Assembly: GCA_024409185.1 (NCBI GenBank)
Contig: JAKSUD010000007.1
Coordinates: 1-13,487, forward strand
Direction: 5' to 3'
Length of the DNA: 13,487 nt
Source: an archaeon
GTDB taxonomy: Archaea; Methanobacteriota; Methanobacteria; Methanobacteriales; Methanobacteriaceae
Shown: positions 12,947 to 13,487 of the stretch, piece by piece
Layout of the letters: each line of letters opens with the position of its first letter
How positions within the stretch are numbered: the first letter of the stretch is position 1
Position numbers and translations under genes: made by a program
Notes under the pieces: model-generated
Told to the model about the DNA's origin: nothing
The model's database searches: none
What the model saw: the letters and a program-made list of their open reading frames with translations, nothing else

Positions 12947-13487
12947 TTGATAATCAATATACGTGTAGATTACACCATTGCAGATATTCAAACAATGGAA
13001 GAAGTATCAAAAGATTTAAATGACTTATTTTCTAATTTAAAAAACAAGTTTAATCTTCATGAATACATTGAAATTAACACTTGTAACAGATATGAATATT
13101 ATATCAACTGTGAAAAATGTGACTATAATGATGAAGTCTTAAATCACAGCAATAAAAACATCATAATTGAATATGATGATGAAGCTATTTTACATTTATT
13201 AAAAATGACCTCTGGTCTTGAATCTATGATTATTGGAGAAGACCAAATACTCGGTCAAACCAAAGATGCCTTTCAAAAAGCTAAAAAAGAAGGACATGTT
13301 GGTAAAATTTTAGAAACTCTTTTTACAAAAGCTATTCATGTAGGCCAAGTAGTTAGAAATAAAACTAAAATCAATCAAGGATCTGTTTCTATTGGTTCTG
13401 CAGCTGTTGATTTAGCAGAAGAATACCTTGGAGATTTAAAAGAAAAATGTGTTCTTGTACTTGGTGCAGGTAAAATGGGAACTCTTG
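12947..13487 (+). CDS. hemA: Glutamyl-tRNA reductase, N-terminal part (continues past window end)
   Basis: About 180 codons of HemA are present; the rest lies beyond position 13487. HemA reduces Glu-tRNA(Glu) to glutamate-1-semialdehyde, the first committed step of tetrapyrrole synthesis, here feeding F430, cobalamin and siroheme. The catalytic Cys46 is in EINTCNRYE (residues 42-50). TSGLESMIIGEDQILGQTKDAF follows near residues 89-110, then the HVGQVVRNKT segment, and the NADPH-binding VLVLGAGKMG ends the visible part. The start is a TTG at 12947-12949, 9 nt after AAAGGAG; no ATG or GTG in frame precedes the conserved sequence. Two copies of AGTAATACTTA lie 67-99 nt upstream. The precorrin-2 dehydrogenase gene precedes it on the same strand. 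Confidence 0.93.
   Translation, partial: MIINIRVDYTIADIQTMEEVSKDLNDLFSNLKNKFNLHEYIEINTCNRYEYYINCEKCDYNDEVLNHSNKNIIIEYDDEAILHLLKMTSGLESMIIGEDQILGQTKDAFQKAKKEGHVGKILETLFTKAIHVGQVVRNKTKINQGSVSIGSAAVDLAEEYLGDLKEKCVLVLGAGKMGTL

Noticed and set aside
1..13487. CRISPR array, insertion sequence, prophage or defence island
   Set aside because: No regularly spaced repeats, transposase, integrase or terminal inverted repeats were seen; the gene content is core methanogen metabolism and housekeeping.

Overview
The window is a very AT-rich stretch of an archaeal chromosome. It carries the ATP-binding component A2 of the methyl-coenzyme M reductase (MCR) activation system, a methanogenesis marker 9 protein, archaeal Pelota, an ArcS-type archaeosine protein, HypC, and a MraY-like lipid-sugar transferase of the sort found in pseudomurein-walled methanogens. 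Together with archaeal ribosome-binding sites of the AGGAGGTGAT type, this points to the order Methanobacteriales, most likely Methanobrevibacter or a close relative. The genus is an inference from gene content and low GC.

Layout. Positions 1-53 hold most of a tRNA-Ile(GAU) on the minus strand, cut by the window edge. Positions 209-3774 are a run of minus-strand genes: a MIP18/DUF59 iron-sulfur assembly protein, an ArcS-type PUA protein, an HDIG-domain protein, hypC and the MraY-like membrane protein. A divergent promoter region then leads to a plus-strand flavin disulfide oxidoreductase-like gene (3955-5310), which converges on pelota (minus, 5342-6403). A second divergent region leads to the prephenate dehydrogenase gene tyrA, which is interrupted by one in-frame TAA (7299-7301). 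Next come a soluble HisKA_2-type histidine kinase and a stand-alone receiver protein (8060-9656). The last part, from 9837 to the window end, holds component A2 (atwA), methanogenesis marker 9, a precorrin-2 dehydrogenase and the 5' part of hemA with a TTG start.

How the genes fit together. The last four genes share a theme. HemA begins tetrapyrrole synthesis and precorrin-2 dehydrogenase makes sirohydrochlorin, the precursor of the nickel cofactor F430 of MCR. A2 is the ATPase that helps activate MCR, and marker 9 is a cysteine-rich protein restricted to methanogens. HypC serves [NiFe]-hydrogenase maturation, and the MIP18-family protein serves iron-sulfur cluster assembly. The kinase and receiver are adjacent and probably form a two-component pair with an unknown signal.

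No CRISPR array, insertion sequence, prophage or defence system was seen, and most of the window is core genome. The points most worth a second look are the nonsense-split tyrA, the divergent C-terminal domain of the oxidoreductase, the duplicated Cys modules and UBA-like tail of marker 9, the half-length ArcS protein, the altered active-site motifs of the MraY-like protein, and several repeat or dyad elements in promoter regions. The clearest of these elements lie upstream of hemA, between the MraY-like gene and the oxidoreductase, and upstream of tyrA. No intergenic stretch exceeds 300 bases.
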